64,000 bases of DNA from Haliclona indistincta (Eukaryota; Porifera; Demospongiae; Haplosclerida; Chalinidae). A program made the translations under genes and the position numbers. The DNA lies in contig OZ024787.1 of NCBI GenBank assembly GCA_964017065.1, forward strand, positions 8,231,899 to 8,295,898. Reading direction: 5' to 3'. Shown one piece after another: positions 33,801 to 44,915 of this stretch (positions are counted from its first letter, which is position 1; every line of letters begins with the position of its first letter). The notes beneath the pieces are model-generated. The model saw only the letters and a program-made list of their open reading frames with translations. It was not told the origin of the DNA and ran no database searches.

Positions 33801-34691
33801 GTCTGCTCTGTTTTGTAATAGTCTCAAATTGCTCAGGATCACTGTTGCTATACCTAATCCAGATTCAGTCTTCAAAGATAGTCCTCCACCTGATGTAGTG
33901 TAGTTTTCATAGCCACACTTAGTAATGTTGGAGTGTGATATCTCTAGTGTGTAGCCTGTGTTGCTGTACTGCTGAGCTTGGTTATATTCAATGCCTACTC
34001 CAACTGCATCATGATAACTCATTTTAGTATGATAGTAAGAGCAGTTAGTGATTATAACATTCTCACTGTTGCGAACAAATAGTCCACGTCCTGTTATGTG
34101 TTGTATTGAGTTCTTGAGAAAGAGTAAACTTTGAACACTATCAAATTGAAACACTGCATTATGCTCTCCTCCACAGTTGACTACTGTAAGACCTTCAACA
34201 GTGATATTATGAGAGGTAACAAAGTAAAACCCTCCTATCCCTCTGGTGCAATTGATAATGACAGAAGTCTGCAACACAGTCTCCTCAGCTCCTGCTAGCG
34301 GCCACTGTCCTTGTCCCTTCAGAGTCAGGTTGTGTTTATTACTGATATGTATAAGATCTCCTTTGTCAAAGCTGTGTTCTCCTTCCAAGAAGATAATGGT
34401 GGTGTCAGAGGTGAAGTAGTGGTCAGGCTGCGAGATGTAGTAGGAAAGGTTGTGGCATATCTTGTGTGGAGGACATGACAGTTCATGACTAGCTGCATCA
34501 TCAGCTGTGACATAGTAGACATCAGTAGTTGTGAAGGCAGTGAGAGGTACAGCCAACAACAGCAGCAACACTAGTAACACAGCCATCAGTTGGATCTTGC
34601 TGAAACACAAATGTATCAACAGTCTTGCTTGAGAGCTCTTTATAACTGACACAGTTATTATTAAGTTAAATGTATTGAAACAGTACTGCAT
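30872..34691 (-). CDS. Second beta-helix / multi-span membrane protein, with a late frame break
   Basis: Reads from 34691 or, more likely, from Met at 34586 (MAVLLVLLLLLAVPLTA, a clean signal peptide) to 31299, then continues in another frame to 30872. The ectodomain is a beta-helix rich in N-glycosylation sites (NCSYY, NISNC, GGGLSL). A Cys-rich segment follows (CVPNRTGILCGQCQS), then multiple membrane spans. The last spans and a cytoplasmic tail with an acidic patch (GDENEEDIS) are in the second frame. The two frames overlap at 31299-31339, so a one-base shift is needed near SGELAFINAF to join them. This could be a true lesion, a sequencing error, or less likely a tiny intron. The family is the same as the gene at 25138, but divergent and in opposite orientation. 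Confidence 0.75.
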
Positions 34692-35671
34692 TCAGTGCCC
34701 TATTATGTAAATCTCTAGACATGCATGTGTCTAAAGCTAACTTAATTAATCATGCATGATTTTTCTTTATAATAAGATTATGGTCAGTGGTGTTATGTCA
34801 ACAATGTCTAATTATTTTCCATACTTGTCTAATCACTAAGATTATTGTGACTAAACACTTCCTGTAGGTACTCCACTCCAGTCAAGTAGTGGGTTGTAGT
34901 TTGTCTTGTGGGCCAGACATTCTGGTGTTTCCCTCACAAAGCTGGTCATAATAATTATGGGTGCAAAGATAGAACAAAATAAATCCACATGTGCTGCTGT
35001 ATATGGTCAATGCTACTGGTATGCTAGTTAAGGTATGGCTGGAGTGGTAAAGCACAAGTACTTTATCTTCCACTCACCAATCCAGCCATACATGTACTTT
35101 AACTGATTTAGAGCATACCTGGGTCAAAGATTGCTGGTTGAAAGTGACACGAGCAGCCAATGAATGCCAAACCGTAACTTTTAAGTTACAGCCGGCATCA
35201 TTGACCTAATGTAATATACTTTTTGTGCTGTGTAGGTTTGAGACTAACTTGATTTTGAAAAGCAGTGCATGGGAAAACATTTTGTGAGATTAAGATTAAG
35301 TTAATGGTGACGAAAAATAGGAGGCACTGAATCTTTAGAAGAAATACGGTAATAGATTATCAATGAAGAAATCTGTCACTGGCCCACGTACAATGTATAC
35401 CAACAAGAAGGCAACGCAGAGTAACGTGATTGACTGACAGTAGATGTGATACTGAAGGCCTAGATTCTACATTCACTGTTCTTATAGAGTACTCGGACTG
35501 CCGTCATAATGAAACTGTACTAAGGACGTACCTCGTTTTCAATGGTACTGAGTTCAACTTCAATTTTGATTTTTGATGCACTTCAAAATTTAATACCAAC
35601 TTGCAGTACTATTCACGATCACATTACTAGTACAAACTGCATGCATGACAAGCAGTAAACGCTGGTAGCAG
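34692..35671. other. Intergenic region
   Basis: 34702-35000 repeats 30172-30490 in direct orientation. The remainder has no supportable exon. Confidence 0.5.
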
Positions 35672-35838
35672 TTACAATGTATTTGCTTTCAGTCTGAAAG
35701 TAGTGCTTTTCTCAGTTTGTAGCAGTTCAGGTGGTTCTTCATAAGCCATATTGTCATGCATTTCAATACCACCACTGCCAACAATGTTGACAAAGCCATT
35801 TGAAGAAATCTCAACAACATCATAATTATCATCGGTAA
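35672..35838 (-). pseudogene. Terminal-exon fragment resembling a receptor cytoplasmic tail
   Basis: On the minus strand a CTTCAG acceptor at about 35839-35844 precedes an open stretch of 55 codons ending at TAA (35672-35674). The peptide contains DDNYDVVEISSN and IEMHDNMAYEEPPELL, acidic with Tyr motifs, as in cytoplasmic tails of surface receptors. No upstream exon was found within reach, so it may be an isolated relic or the last exon of a gene with a distant body. Confidence 0.35.
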
Positions 35839-36803
35839 CTGAAGAAGCGACTGATTCTTTACAAGATCAGAACATATTCTTTAGAACTGTAAAAAGAATC
35901 AGTCTCTTCCTTGTCACTTGTGTGTTGTTGTGACTATCTACCAACTCTGTGATGTACATACTAGGAGGGCATGGCTACTCCTCAGATCCAGACCCTAATG
36001 TGTTAGGGTAAAAACCTGCGACTGGCTTGTGCAATGGGTGTACAATACCTGTAGTTCATTGTGTTGTTTGTTGCTTAGTCTTGCTTCCTGAAATAGCTTC
36101 ATGACTAGAGAAAAAATGTTAATTTCAATACTTAATAGTCTACCAATACTTATTAGTCTACTGATAATTATAGTGGATTTATGGCTACTGTAGTGCTTAA
36201 TCCTGACTAGCCTATTATGGTGTTAGTGTGTACGAATTGTCTTAATGGAATTATCAGTGATAGTGCATTTTGTATTACAACTCATGAGTGATCATGCTAG
36301 CAATACAGTAGATCAACATTAGGAGCCTTACTGATATCAGATCAAAGGTGACGCTAGTTACAGTGAAACCCATCTAATCCGGACACCGGTTTTGGATTTT
36401 GTCCTTATTCAAGAGGTGTCTTGATTTCAAGACGTTCCACTAGTCAGCGTGCACATGGTGATCAGACGCCAATTCTTTCTGACATCCACTCACCCCAGGC
36501 AGGCCGCTGGTGTTTTCGCTGATTGCAACTGGTGTCTTCAAAACGCATGCCGTTCAGAATTACTGATTCTGCAAGCCTCCGACCACGTGACTTAGGAAAG
36601 TCGCTATGAGACGAGAATGAGAGTACGTGTAAAGTTGAACAGAGGATGAGGCCCAGTTGTGCTGGCCAAGTTTGAAAAAGAGAATGCAAAACTGAACTTC
36701 AGTACAAGGCTAACTGTAAAGGTTCAAGGTGTTTTGCAGCGGGAGACCGGAAACCATAGCCTACCAAGATATTATCGAGCAGGTCTTATTTAGTGTTGCG
36801 TAG
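35839..36803. other. Intergenic region
   Basis: Nothing coding is supportable, apart from a short stretch at about 36752-36772 (peptide YQDIIEQ) that matches 45528-45550 and may be an RRN3-like exon relic. Confidence 0.4.
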
Positions 36804-37051
36804 ATGGCTACAAACACTGTAACTGTGTTTCACAAAGAATGTGAGGATCTTGTTGGGGCTACCTTAGTGAGAACGATCAACCAATATTTTCTCTCTTTCA
36901 CTTTTGTTATTTTCCAGCATCTTTCATGGGCTGACCAGGAGCAGGAAGTAGTTGAACTGTACATTGACTATCTGTCAGACCTGTTCTCTGCTCAAATCTG
37001 ACTACCTGAAATCAGTGCTCAACATGCTAGTACTTCAGCTGTTCAAACCAG
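36804..37051 (+). pseudogene. RRN3-like gene fragment (Pol I initiation factor relic)
   Basis: Candidate exons 36804-36866 and 36918-37051 are joined in phase 0. They read ECEDLVGATL, then HLSWADQEQEVVELYIDYL, then after a one-base frame change SDYLKSVLNMLVLQLFKP. The pattern matches, from memory, the N-terminal helical repeat region of RRN3/TIF-IA (LVGA.L.L.W.....VV..YL.FL.NLVSAQ...L.PCL.M). In-frame translation hits TGA at about 37000. Only about 65 residues of a protein of about 600 are present, so it is a fragment. Identification rests on remembered family sequence. Confidence 0.45.
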
Positions 37052-38675
37052 GTATGAGAAAATGATATAAATAGACGTAAGCAGGAATATTTGCAAAAAA
37101 GAAAAATACTATCATATTCCAACCCACCAGCCCGTCCATCTGTAAAACAGGTACCTATTCCTGTACTGGGAAGCAAAGCACACTGGCTGTGTCACTGTCA
37201 TCCACTATGGTACTTGTGAGACTCCAGGTGCCCATGTCGGCTGTATGAAGCACCGTTGTTCGTTGGTAGCTGCTGCGAATTCCTTGCCCAGGCTCCATGT
37301 GTTACATAGCACCGGCACAATCGTACCTGCTCAGTGCACAGGTGTGCTGGTTTGTCCAGCAACACGTGACCTTGATCAAAGGCAGCAAGAGGCTTTGGTT
37401 TGCTTTTTTAAAGGCATTCTATTAGAATCAAAAACTACACTTTTTTCTCAAAGACAGACTGTTATAAACCATTGACAGACAATGACATGCAGGACATTAT
37501 GCTAGTGATTCAAGACCAAGGAGGCAGCATGCAATTAGCTAGGGCTGCCCTAGTGGTGTACAGCATTGTAGAGGAAATTGAAACTTGAGTTCAACAATCT
37601 AAATTCACTTTCCCTTTGAAAGAAATTTACAAGATCAATAATAATGCATTATTCTGACTCGGAAATGTTACATTTAAGATTTTTCATGTACAGCAGTTCA
37701 ACAAAGAAATGGGACAATGATAAGGGCACACTTCCGATTTATCAGTTGGTTTTCTTCTCGACACTTTCTGTTGTTTTGGCTGATTGTGTTACTTGTGTGT
37801 TTGTACTTGTATTTTGTTGTTAGTGCCAAGTTTTTTTGATTGATGCGAGTAGTGTATGTTGTATTCTTAGTGCCACAGGAGTCAGAGAGAGTGTACTGGA
37901 ACACATCACGCATTGAGGACAATCTTACAACGTAATGTCAATGTAGCTCATTAATTTACTTTCAATGTTAAGTTCTTAATGCTTTTAGGTCACCATCTTG
38001 CTTATTCAAAATGCTGGAATCAAAGGCTCCATTTTGCAATAAGCCTGCTGATCAACAGGTATGATGGTTTTCAAAGCAGATCAGATGAATCTCCCTCCCT
38101 CCCCTTCCCTCCCTTTCTGTTCCTCCCTCTCTCTCTCCCCCTCTCTCTCTCTCTCTCATTCAGTAAGTGTTCATGCGTAACTGTCTACACATCATAAGCT
38201 ACTGTCCTACACTCTGATGCTGTCATGCGTCTGCTAGTGCACAAGATGACACTTATTGATGTAATAAATTGACTTTTATTGTTTAGACAATAGCTAGAGG
38301 TGAAATTATGTAACTTGATTGATCTGCTATATAGAGGTACTTAACACCTGCTTATTCACTATAACAACGTAATCACTGCAAAAATGGGAATGGTGTGAGG
38401 TTATACTATTGTCACTTGAAAATGTGCTGTCGTTCAACTCTTTTTGGCTTAGAAATCGAAACAACTGAGAAATTGTCTATCGGCATGCCAGTAATGCTAG
38501 ACAGTGTTATATCCATGGTCGCCATGCTGGACGCACGCGGAGGCTTCTATGCTCACCAATAACCAGTTCGTTTACTTCACAGGATTAGAAGTTTCGAAGG
38601 AAGACAGCTACATGAGTGAAAGATTGCTTGTGGCATGGATACACTTGAGTAGCAGAGATATCGCCTGTTTAGTAC
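37052..38675. other. Intergenic region
   Basis: No credible gene. A T/C-rich tract lies at about 38090-38160. Small open frames at 37245-37475 and 38504-38675 have no supporting features. Confidence 0.45.
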
Positions 38676-39601
38676 ATGTATATGTTATGCGCAAACTATG
38701 GATCGGGACAATCCATGGATTGCGCTGCTCAAAGTATGGATCCGTGCTTTGCGCGGGCAATCCATGGATTGCCCAGCACTTGCGCGATCCATGGATTGCG
38801 CAACCACACTGACATGTGTCAAGCATTCATGCAAAAGAAGAAAGGTGATCAGTCGAGAGAAAGGAAAGGAAATCGTTGCTTATCTTTCGGCTGGCGAACG
38901 GTGAGACTGAGGAGAGCAATTTCTGGCTGAAGTCTCGTGGATTTCGCCTATTAGATTACCCATGTGCAGCTCTTGGACTGAGGAACTCAAGTTATTGTGT
39001 TTATCAGCCAAGAAAACAGCATGGAGCAGGAAGAGTCAGGTAGTCTTCCACTGAATGGTATGCAGTGTTTTCGTCTGGCACACGATGTTCTCTTCAGAGA
39101 AGTATTATTTGCAATGAACTATCTCTGCTAACATTGTAGGCTGTAATACTAGCGATATTGAACTGAGAAGAACCCCGGGATATCTATAGAAGATGCTACA
39201 TGAGGCCTTCTATTGCTAGTGTGATCACTGCATGCTCTGCCAGCTATTACAGCCTGAACTCAAGACTCATACAACCATAATTATTCATCTCATGTATCTC
39301 AACCTTGGTGCCTCAGGTATAAATGTTTATTAGCTAGAATACTATAGGCAATCAAGTTGAACAGCATTGCTGCCGGAGGTGCTTTAGTGACGATCAGTGG
39401 TTTTGTAGCCAGAGTCCTCCGCTTCTGACGAGCGTCCATGCATCAATGGTTTGGCCGAGATCCATACTTCGAGTCCCTCGTTTGCGCGATCCATGGATTG
39501 AGCAGACAATCCATGGATTGTTGCGCAAAGCACGGATCCATACTTTGGGCAGCGCAATCCATGGATTGTCCCGATCCATAGTTTGCGCACAACATATACA
39601 T
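38676..39601. mobile_element. Inverted-repeat element built of ATCCATGGAT palindromes
   Basis: About 926 bp with inverse ends of roughly 110 bp (38676-38790 and 39480-39601) that share ATGTATATGTT, GCGCAAACTATGGATCGGG and CAAAGTATGGATCC. Each arm contains three copies of the palindrome core ATCCATGGAT (most as the 14-base CAATCCATGGATTG), so six in all. The interior has no transposase frame. Non-autonomous element; ends are approximate and no target duplication is clear. Confidence 0.75.
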
Positions 39602-39765
39602 TTCGGAGAGATATAATTATTCCTTTTTATTGTGGTATTGTAACTTACTATGCATACGTTTGCGCACCAGCTATATATCTTACACAGTTGCAAAGCCCAA
39701 AGCTTTATATGGTTGAATTAGATACTGTGATTGATGAAACTAGCAACCACAAACATAGCCAACTA

Positions 39766-40721
39766 AGGTAAAGTGGCCTAATTTCGGTCACCGCCTATTT
39801 CCGGTCACTTTGCAGAAAACCCATCGCCATGGAAAAAAGGGGCTTTCACTCCAGCAGCCAATATGCTGCCTTCGTAGTGGCAACATGCCTCTACCACCAC
39901 AGCCAGACTGAGGCTAACTGACTACTTCCTGTTGGTATAATCGGCGCCACTCTGAACCTTTGTATGCTTGACGAAGCTGAAGTAAAAAAGAGAAACTTTG
40001 CCTTATGAATTTTAATTCTTAAAAGAAGATGTAACTCGTTAGCAAACTAAGCTTAAACTAAAGACTGAACATTAATGAAAATGCAGACATAGTAGTATCC
40101 TGCTATCTTCAGCGATTTCGAGCTGGCAGATGCCTGTATCATGGTAGGTTGAGCTCATTTTAAGCTCTATGTGGGCGGTGACAGCTTTTACAAATTTCTC
40201 TGTCGCGAAAACAAATAAAATCATGCAGACAGCTTTGAAAGCGGCAGGAGACGACCAAAGCTGATAGTAGCGCGGCACACAATTTCGGAAATCTCTACAT
40301 CACTTAGCACTTAGACCAACTATAGCTGTACCAAGAATCCGTGCCATAAACATCTGCTAAATGCAATCATTATACAAAAGTACTGCTTACTGCGAATAAT
40401 AGAATGTTATAGGATGCTGAACACATCTATTTCTAGCAAAAACAGTCGCCAAACTCTCGTCGTTAGCATAGAAAGCCGTTTTTCAAAGTGACCGGAATTA
40501 CCCAATTTAACCCCGATTTTCGCTATTTATGGTTACTAGTTTTTATTAATTCTTGCTGCCAAGAAGCATCGAATCTTCAACTCCAAATTCCTCCTACTGA
40601 AAGAGTATACCCAGTAGTATCAGTGACTGCAGTGCAAGAGCTCGTGGCTCGTTCGTCTTGGCGCTCGGTGCGTGCAAACCTGAACGAGCCAAACAGTGGC
40701 CGGAAATAGGCCACTTTACCT
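39766..40721. mobile_element. TA-flanked MITE with AGGTAAAGTGGCC ends
   Basis: 956 bp. The ends are AGGTAAAGTGGCCTA and its inverse (TAGGCCACTTTACCT), and TA lies outside both ends (39764-39765 and 40722-40723). A second pair of inverse words with CGGTCACTTT/AAAGTGACCGG lies inside. No coding frame. TA duplication suggests mobilisation by a Tc1/mariner-type transposase (inference). Confidence 0.85.
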
Positions 40722-40749
40722 TACGCTGTTTTTATGCAACATCAAGTAA

Positions 40750-41284
40750 TACTGCGTTCACACAGGCATGTGAAGCAAGCCAGCCCAGGTCGGCGCGGGT
40801 AACTGGCACGCTATTTGGCAGCGTTCACACAGTAGCACGCAAGCTAGTTCGAGCTCGCTACACGCAATAATGAAGGGGCGGATACTTCCTGGTAATAAAA
40901 GGTGGCTCATGGCGTCGAACCAAGCGTCGAACGAAGAACTGCTCGTGCAGTTTTCGTGCAGTTACGAGTAGGTAGACGCGTTGTTTACTGCTTCGGAAGT
41001 ACTTTTCTAAGCAGATATCATCAATAAACTAACCGCTGATTCTTGAAGGAAAAGTTTGTAAGCGGGCTGGCCCAGCTTCCGCGTTCACACAGCCACACCG
41101 GCGCAGCACGCTTACCCGGGTCAGACCCCATTCTGGCTCACTATTGGATAGTGTGCTAATCAAGCTCGACTCGGCACGGCTCGGCTCGATTTGTGCCTGT
41201 TCACACAGTAATTTTGTAAACGAGTTGGTGCGCGCCAACGCGAGCTGACCCGCGATCTCGTGCCTGTGTGAACAGAACGCAGTA
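40750..41284. mobile_element. MITE with TAA target duplication (Harbinger-like)
   Basis: 535 bp. It begins TACTGCGTTC and ends GAACGCAGTA, with TAA outside both ends (40747-40749 and 41285-41287). Words of the type GTTCACACAG occur four or more times in both orientations inside. The three-base TWA duplication is characteristic of PIF/Harbinger insertions. No coding capacity. Confidence 0.85.
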
Positions 41285-41427
41285 TAAGAATAGTGTCTGC
41301 GTTAATGTGCAAAAATGCCCTAGTGACCAATCCTGTTACGGTTAAAATCTATTGTCTAGCCCACCAGTAGATCAGTATTAGCCACGATTTGTTGAAGAAA
41401 CTACTCTCTCTGATGCTTATGCTCTTA

Positions 41428-42615
41428 TAGTCAGGTGGCTTAGCATTGATGTTTAGGATCACCGTGAAATTGCAGACAAAAACGCCAAACTTTCTCAGTT
41501 GAATCTTTAGAGGATACTAGTTAGTTTTTGCCAAGGAGCCCAATTTCTACAGGATTCGGAGCTATGACAGGATGCAACCATGAGGAGACACCAGAATCGT
41601 TGTTCATATTATACATGCACTGCAACAAGGAGTACAATGGTTGGTGCATTCTGTGACTTGAAGTTAACCCATCCATGTGTGGATATTTGGGTGGCCTTTA
41701 GAACAGGTAAGAGCTTTAAGTATTTAAATATCAATGCAATGTCCGAATATTAACTCTGAACAATTCAAGAGGATAGAAAGATAATTATGTTGTTATGCTG
41801 TATGACTAGACAAGTTTTCTCAGTTTTGTAAACGAAGCCAGAGAAGAGTTGTTTTGCTGTAAAAGCTGAACTATTGACAATATTCCACCTACTCAAGATC
41901 ACTACTCATACACGGTGCATGGTGCATGTACCAAGCTGGAGTTTGGACAAGGACTCAGCCACATCAAATGTTACCATCTCCTAATCAATTTGCTTGGTCC
42001 AAGGCTAAATCTGGTTCATGGGAGCCTGTTTGAGAAACCATTCCACAAGTCTCAAAACAATGTTCTCAGTTAATCAAATGTGTATGCAAAGGAGATTGCC
42101 GCACTAGATGTAAATGTGCAAATGCAACATTTCATCATTTTCATCAATCTTTCTGCAATTTTGTTGAAGTAAAATAGTTTGCATTGTGCCTAAAAGAATT
42201 TTAGAACATCAAATTATTGTTTAAGCATGTTTGCAAAAACAAAATGGCTGCTACAGCGGTTTTATTACTCCTTGCAAGGAAGATTTGAGTGTAAAGCGTC
42301 ACCTTGCAGTCACTAATGTGTCAAGTCACTGGTATTTATTCACACAATGGAGCATGATCAAAGACTTAATTGCATTTTAACGCATTAGTGCTCCACGCTT
42401 TACGGTCTACGCTCTACGGTTTACGCTTTACCATTGCAAGAAGTAATAAAATCGCTGTACTAAGGTGTTAATGTTATATCCCAGGATTCACGAATTTTTG
42501 AATTTTCTGGTGGGCTCCTAGGCTAATTCTGTAGAGGAGGTTCAAGTAATGCTGCATGCAAAATTTGGTGCTTTTGTCCGCAAATGCACGGTAATTTTGC
42601 TAAGCCACCTGACTA
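41428..42615. mobile_element. Inverted-repeat element with TTA target duplication
   Basis: 1188 bp. Ends are TAGTCAGGTGGCTTAGCA and its inverse, flanked by TTA on both sides (41425-41427 and 42616-42618). A nested inverse pair near 42249 and 42440-42460 (CAGCGGTTTTATTACTC / AGTAATAAAATCGCTG) encloses tandem TACGGTTTACGCT-like words. No transposase frame. The TWA target points to a Harbinger-type mobiliser. Confidence 0.82.
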
Positions 42616-43046
42616 TTACGGCAAGATAGCCAAGTGCCAGTGACAACCATCAGGTATCAGAGATGGTTTGCAGGGTCATAATAGCTGTGCCGCATTTTGT
42701 TGAATGTGCTTCGACTGGTGATAGGTACCAATGCCGGGAGTACCTCCAAACATCATTGGTCCATCCCATCTCTACTGACTACACATGGATCCTTTCCCGC
42801 CAAAAGAATGTGCATTAATATTTGCTTGTTAATACAGTAAACCATTGTTGATGTAGTGAAATTGTGTTATTAAACAATTTGTTTATACAGTGCGTTTACT
42901 AACAAAACACTGGTGTTTCTTTTTGCTTGCTCAGCGTTCAAAGTGCATTCCAGGCAGGATAGCGTGGGTGGGAGTAGCAAAAATACACGTGACACTTGTA
43001 TGGGTTCTCGAACAAGGACACATACCGCGGTCTTTCCTCATGATCC
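42616..43046. other. Upstream region of the seven-span receptor
   Basis: No exon is supportable. It may contain the promoter or a non-coding first exon of the following gene. Confidence 0.4.
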
Positions 43047-44246
43047 ATGGAATCTGGCAATGGCAGCAATGAATCGTGTGCTAACAGCTCTTTCTCTGGG
43101 GAACAAAGTGATCAGATCCTCATCACCTCAAGCAGTACCGGCATGGTATCAATGGTGAGCTGTCTGACAGCTGTCCTAATGGTTGTGTTGCTACGACTCT
43201 ATAAAAAGTTTGTGTATCGATTGGCTCTCTACCAAGTCTTGGCTTCTCTGTTCTTCAGTTTTACCATCAGTCTAGAGCTAATGGCACTTCACTATGACAG
43301 CAAGTCAGGCTATTCAAGAAGAGCTTGTACAGCTGTGGGTTTCTTGACACAATACTCTAGCTGGGTGAAGCTCATGTTTATGGCTTTCCTGACATTTCAC
43401 TTGTTCTGTCTTGTTGTGCTTTTCAAAAATTTTCAGAAACTAGAGGTTTTTTATATTCTCGCCTCAGTGCTCTCGCCACTTCTCCATGCTTGGATTCCCT
43501 TCATCAAACAGTCATATGGAATGTCACATGCATGGTGTGGGATTCGTGTGTGGAATAATGACTGTGCAAAAGAAAAGTATACAATGGGTTTGATAGAACG
43601 GTTTGCCTTGTGGTATGTTCCATTTGTTGTGATTGCTTTGATAAATGCTTTAGCAATTGTTGTGATGGTCATTGTGCTTGTTCAAAGAGCTTTCTTTGAG
43701 AAAAGGAGTGCAAAAGCTGGTATTGAAAATGAGCCACTGCTAGCTAGGAAAAAAGATCAAAGGAAGGAGGTAGTGAGACAGTTGATGCCTTTACTGGCTT
43801 ATCCACTTCTCTTTCTTGTAATTATTGTGTTTGTTTCAGTCACTCGAGTATACGGTGCTCTTGTTAATACAACCAGCTTCCCACTGGAAATGATCCATGC
43901 CGTGCTTGGACTTTCATATGCATATTTTGCTGGACTGGCATTAATCTTGCACATTTGTTTGATGAGAGAATGTTCTTTCAAAAAGAGAAAATCGAGATCA
44001 AGGAATGTTCATCCAGATTCTCCATGTGTTAATGGCAATGTGTGTGAAGTCAACATAGAACCCATTACTGCCAAAACTACACGGCATGCTGTACCAGCTG
44101 AGAGTGAAGTAGATGCTTTGAAGCTATGTAAAGATTCTCTTGTTGATGTGGAGCCTACTACTGCTACTACCACACAACATTTTGTACCAGCTGAGAGCGA
44201 AGTCGATGGTTTGAAGTTGGGCTGGAACCACCACCAGTGCTCATAA
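43047..44246 (+). CDS. Seven-transmembrane receptor (GPCR-like)
   Basis: Single exon, 399 residues. A short extracellular N-terminus with several N-x-S sites (NGS, NES, NSS) precedes seven hydrophobic spans: about residues 33-53, 61-81, 100-125, 130-152, 185-212, 240-265 and 275-300. A Cys before span 3 (RACTAVGF) and Cys in the second outer loop (WCGIRVWNNDC) could form the conserved disulphide. Loops 1 and 3 are basic. There is no clear rhodopsin DRY or NPxxY motif; the general look is closer to the cAMP-receptor/secretin-type group (inference). The cytoplasmic tail contains a 27-residue unit repeated twice (EP.TA.TT.H.VPAESEVD.LKL), which may be a docking or phosphorylation site. The start at 43047 is chosen because it gives the short glycosylated N-terminus right before span 1. 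Confidence 0.75.
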   Translation: MESGNGSNESCANSSFSGEQSDQILITSSSTGMVSMVSCLTAVLMVVLLRLYKKFVYRLALYQVLASLFFSFTISLELMALHYDSKSGYSRRACTAVGFLTQYSSWVKLMFMAFLTFHLFCLVVLFKNFQKLEVFYILASVLSPLLHAWIPFIKQSYGMSHAWCGIRVWNNDCAKEKYTMGLIERFALWYVPFVVIALINALAIVVMVIVLVQRAFFEKRSAKAGIENEPLLARKKDQRKEVVRQLMPLLAYPLLFLVIIVFVSVTRVYGALVNTTSFPLEMIHAVLGLSYAYFAGLALILHICLMRECSFKKRKSRSRNVHPDSPCVNGNVCEVNIEPITAKTTRHAVPAESEVDALKLCKDSLVDVEPTTATTTQHFVPAESEVDGLKLGWNHHQCS

Positions 44247-44783
44247 ATATTATTGTCTTCTCAATGTGATATTTCATAAGACATAGTATGTTGTGCGGTG
44301 ATGTTGTGACTATTATTTTTGAACTAATAATTTTTCTGAAAATCCTATTTTTAAGAGATGAGGTTGATGTTTTCCATGTGGGCATAGAGACAAAACTGTG
44401 TGGAGTAAACAGGAAATCGGATTGTCTATATTATCTATGGTATTCATGCAGATGTCAGAGTTCATTGCTGAGCTAGTAGTATCATAAGTTTACTTTCGCA
44501 CAGCAATGATTTTATTACTAAGTAGTGAATGTCATTACAAGACAGTGAATATTATTAACTACTAAGTAAACTTGTGACATGATTGCAAGTTGCTTGACCA
44601 AAAATTTGCTGCTAGGGTCTGCAATGAAAAAATAAAAGTCAGAGAATCTAGCCTTTACTGCAATGACTTTTAATGATCAGATTTGGAAATTAATTTTAAC
44701 GAAAACCGGCCTTGCATTATTTTTACTTCATATATTCTGCTCAAAATGCAATACCTAGTTGTTTTTACTTCTCCAATTTATAG
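44247..44783. other. Intergenic DNA leading into duplicated block A
   Basis: 44490-44572 contains an inverse pair AAGTTTACTT / AAGTAAACTT. From about 44665 onward the sequence is a paralogue of 49722-49844 (intron before the last exon of the coiled-coil gene). Confidence 0.6.
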
Positions 44784-44915
44784 GTAAAATTGATCAAAGG
44801 TTTGAAAAATGGTCAGATCAATGAGATATTGAAAGAAGTTGAGGAGCTGGTTGATTATGCCATGGATGTGGCTGACATGATGGTAGAGAAGTGCAAGAAC
44901 CCAGCCATACCATAG
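44784..44915 (+). pseudogene. Relic copy of the last exon of the coiled-coil gene
   Basis: Preceded by the same TTTATAG acceptor as the real exon at 49845. It encodes VKLIKGLKNGQINEILKEVE, continues to EKCKNPAIP and ends at TAG. It differs from 49845-49976 by a few substitutions and one extra Met codon plus one changed codon. No upstream exons of that gene are present before it, so this is the left edge of a duplicated block. Confidence 0.8.

Noticed and set aside
37245..37475. Plus-strand frame of 76 codons
   Set aside because: No domain, no splice partners, composition like surrounding non-coding DNA.
38504..38930. Several overlapping frames rich in MDRDNPWI-like words
   Set aside because: Produced by the repeated ATCCATGGAT palindromes of the inverted-repeat element.
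38690..39600. Regularly spaced identical motifs considered as a CRISPR array
   Set aside because: Palindromes are arranged as mirror-image arms with unequal spacing in a eukaryotic genome; this is a transposon structure.
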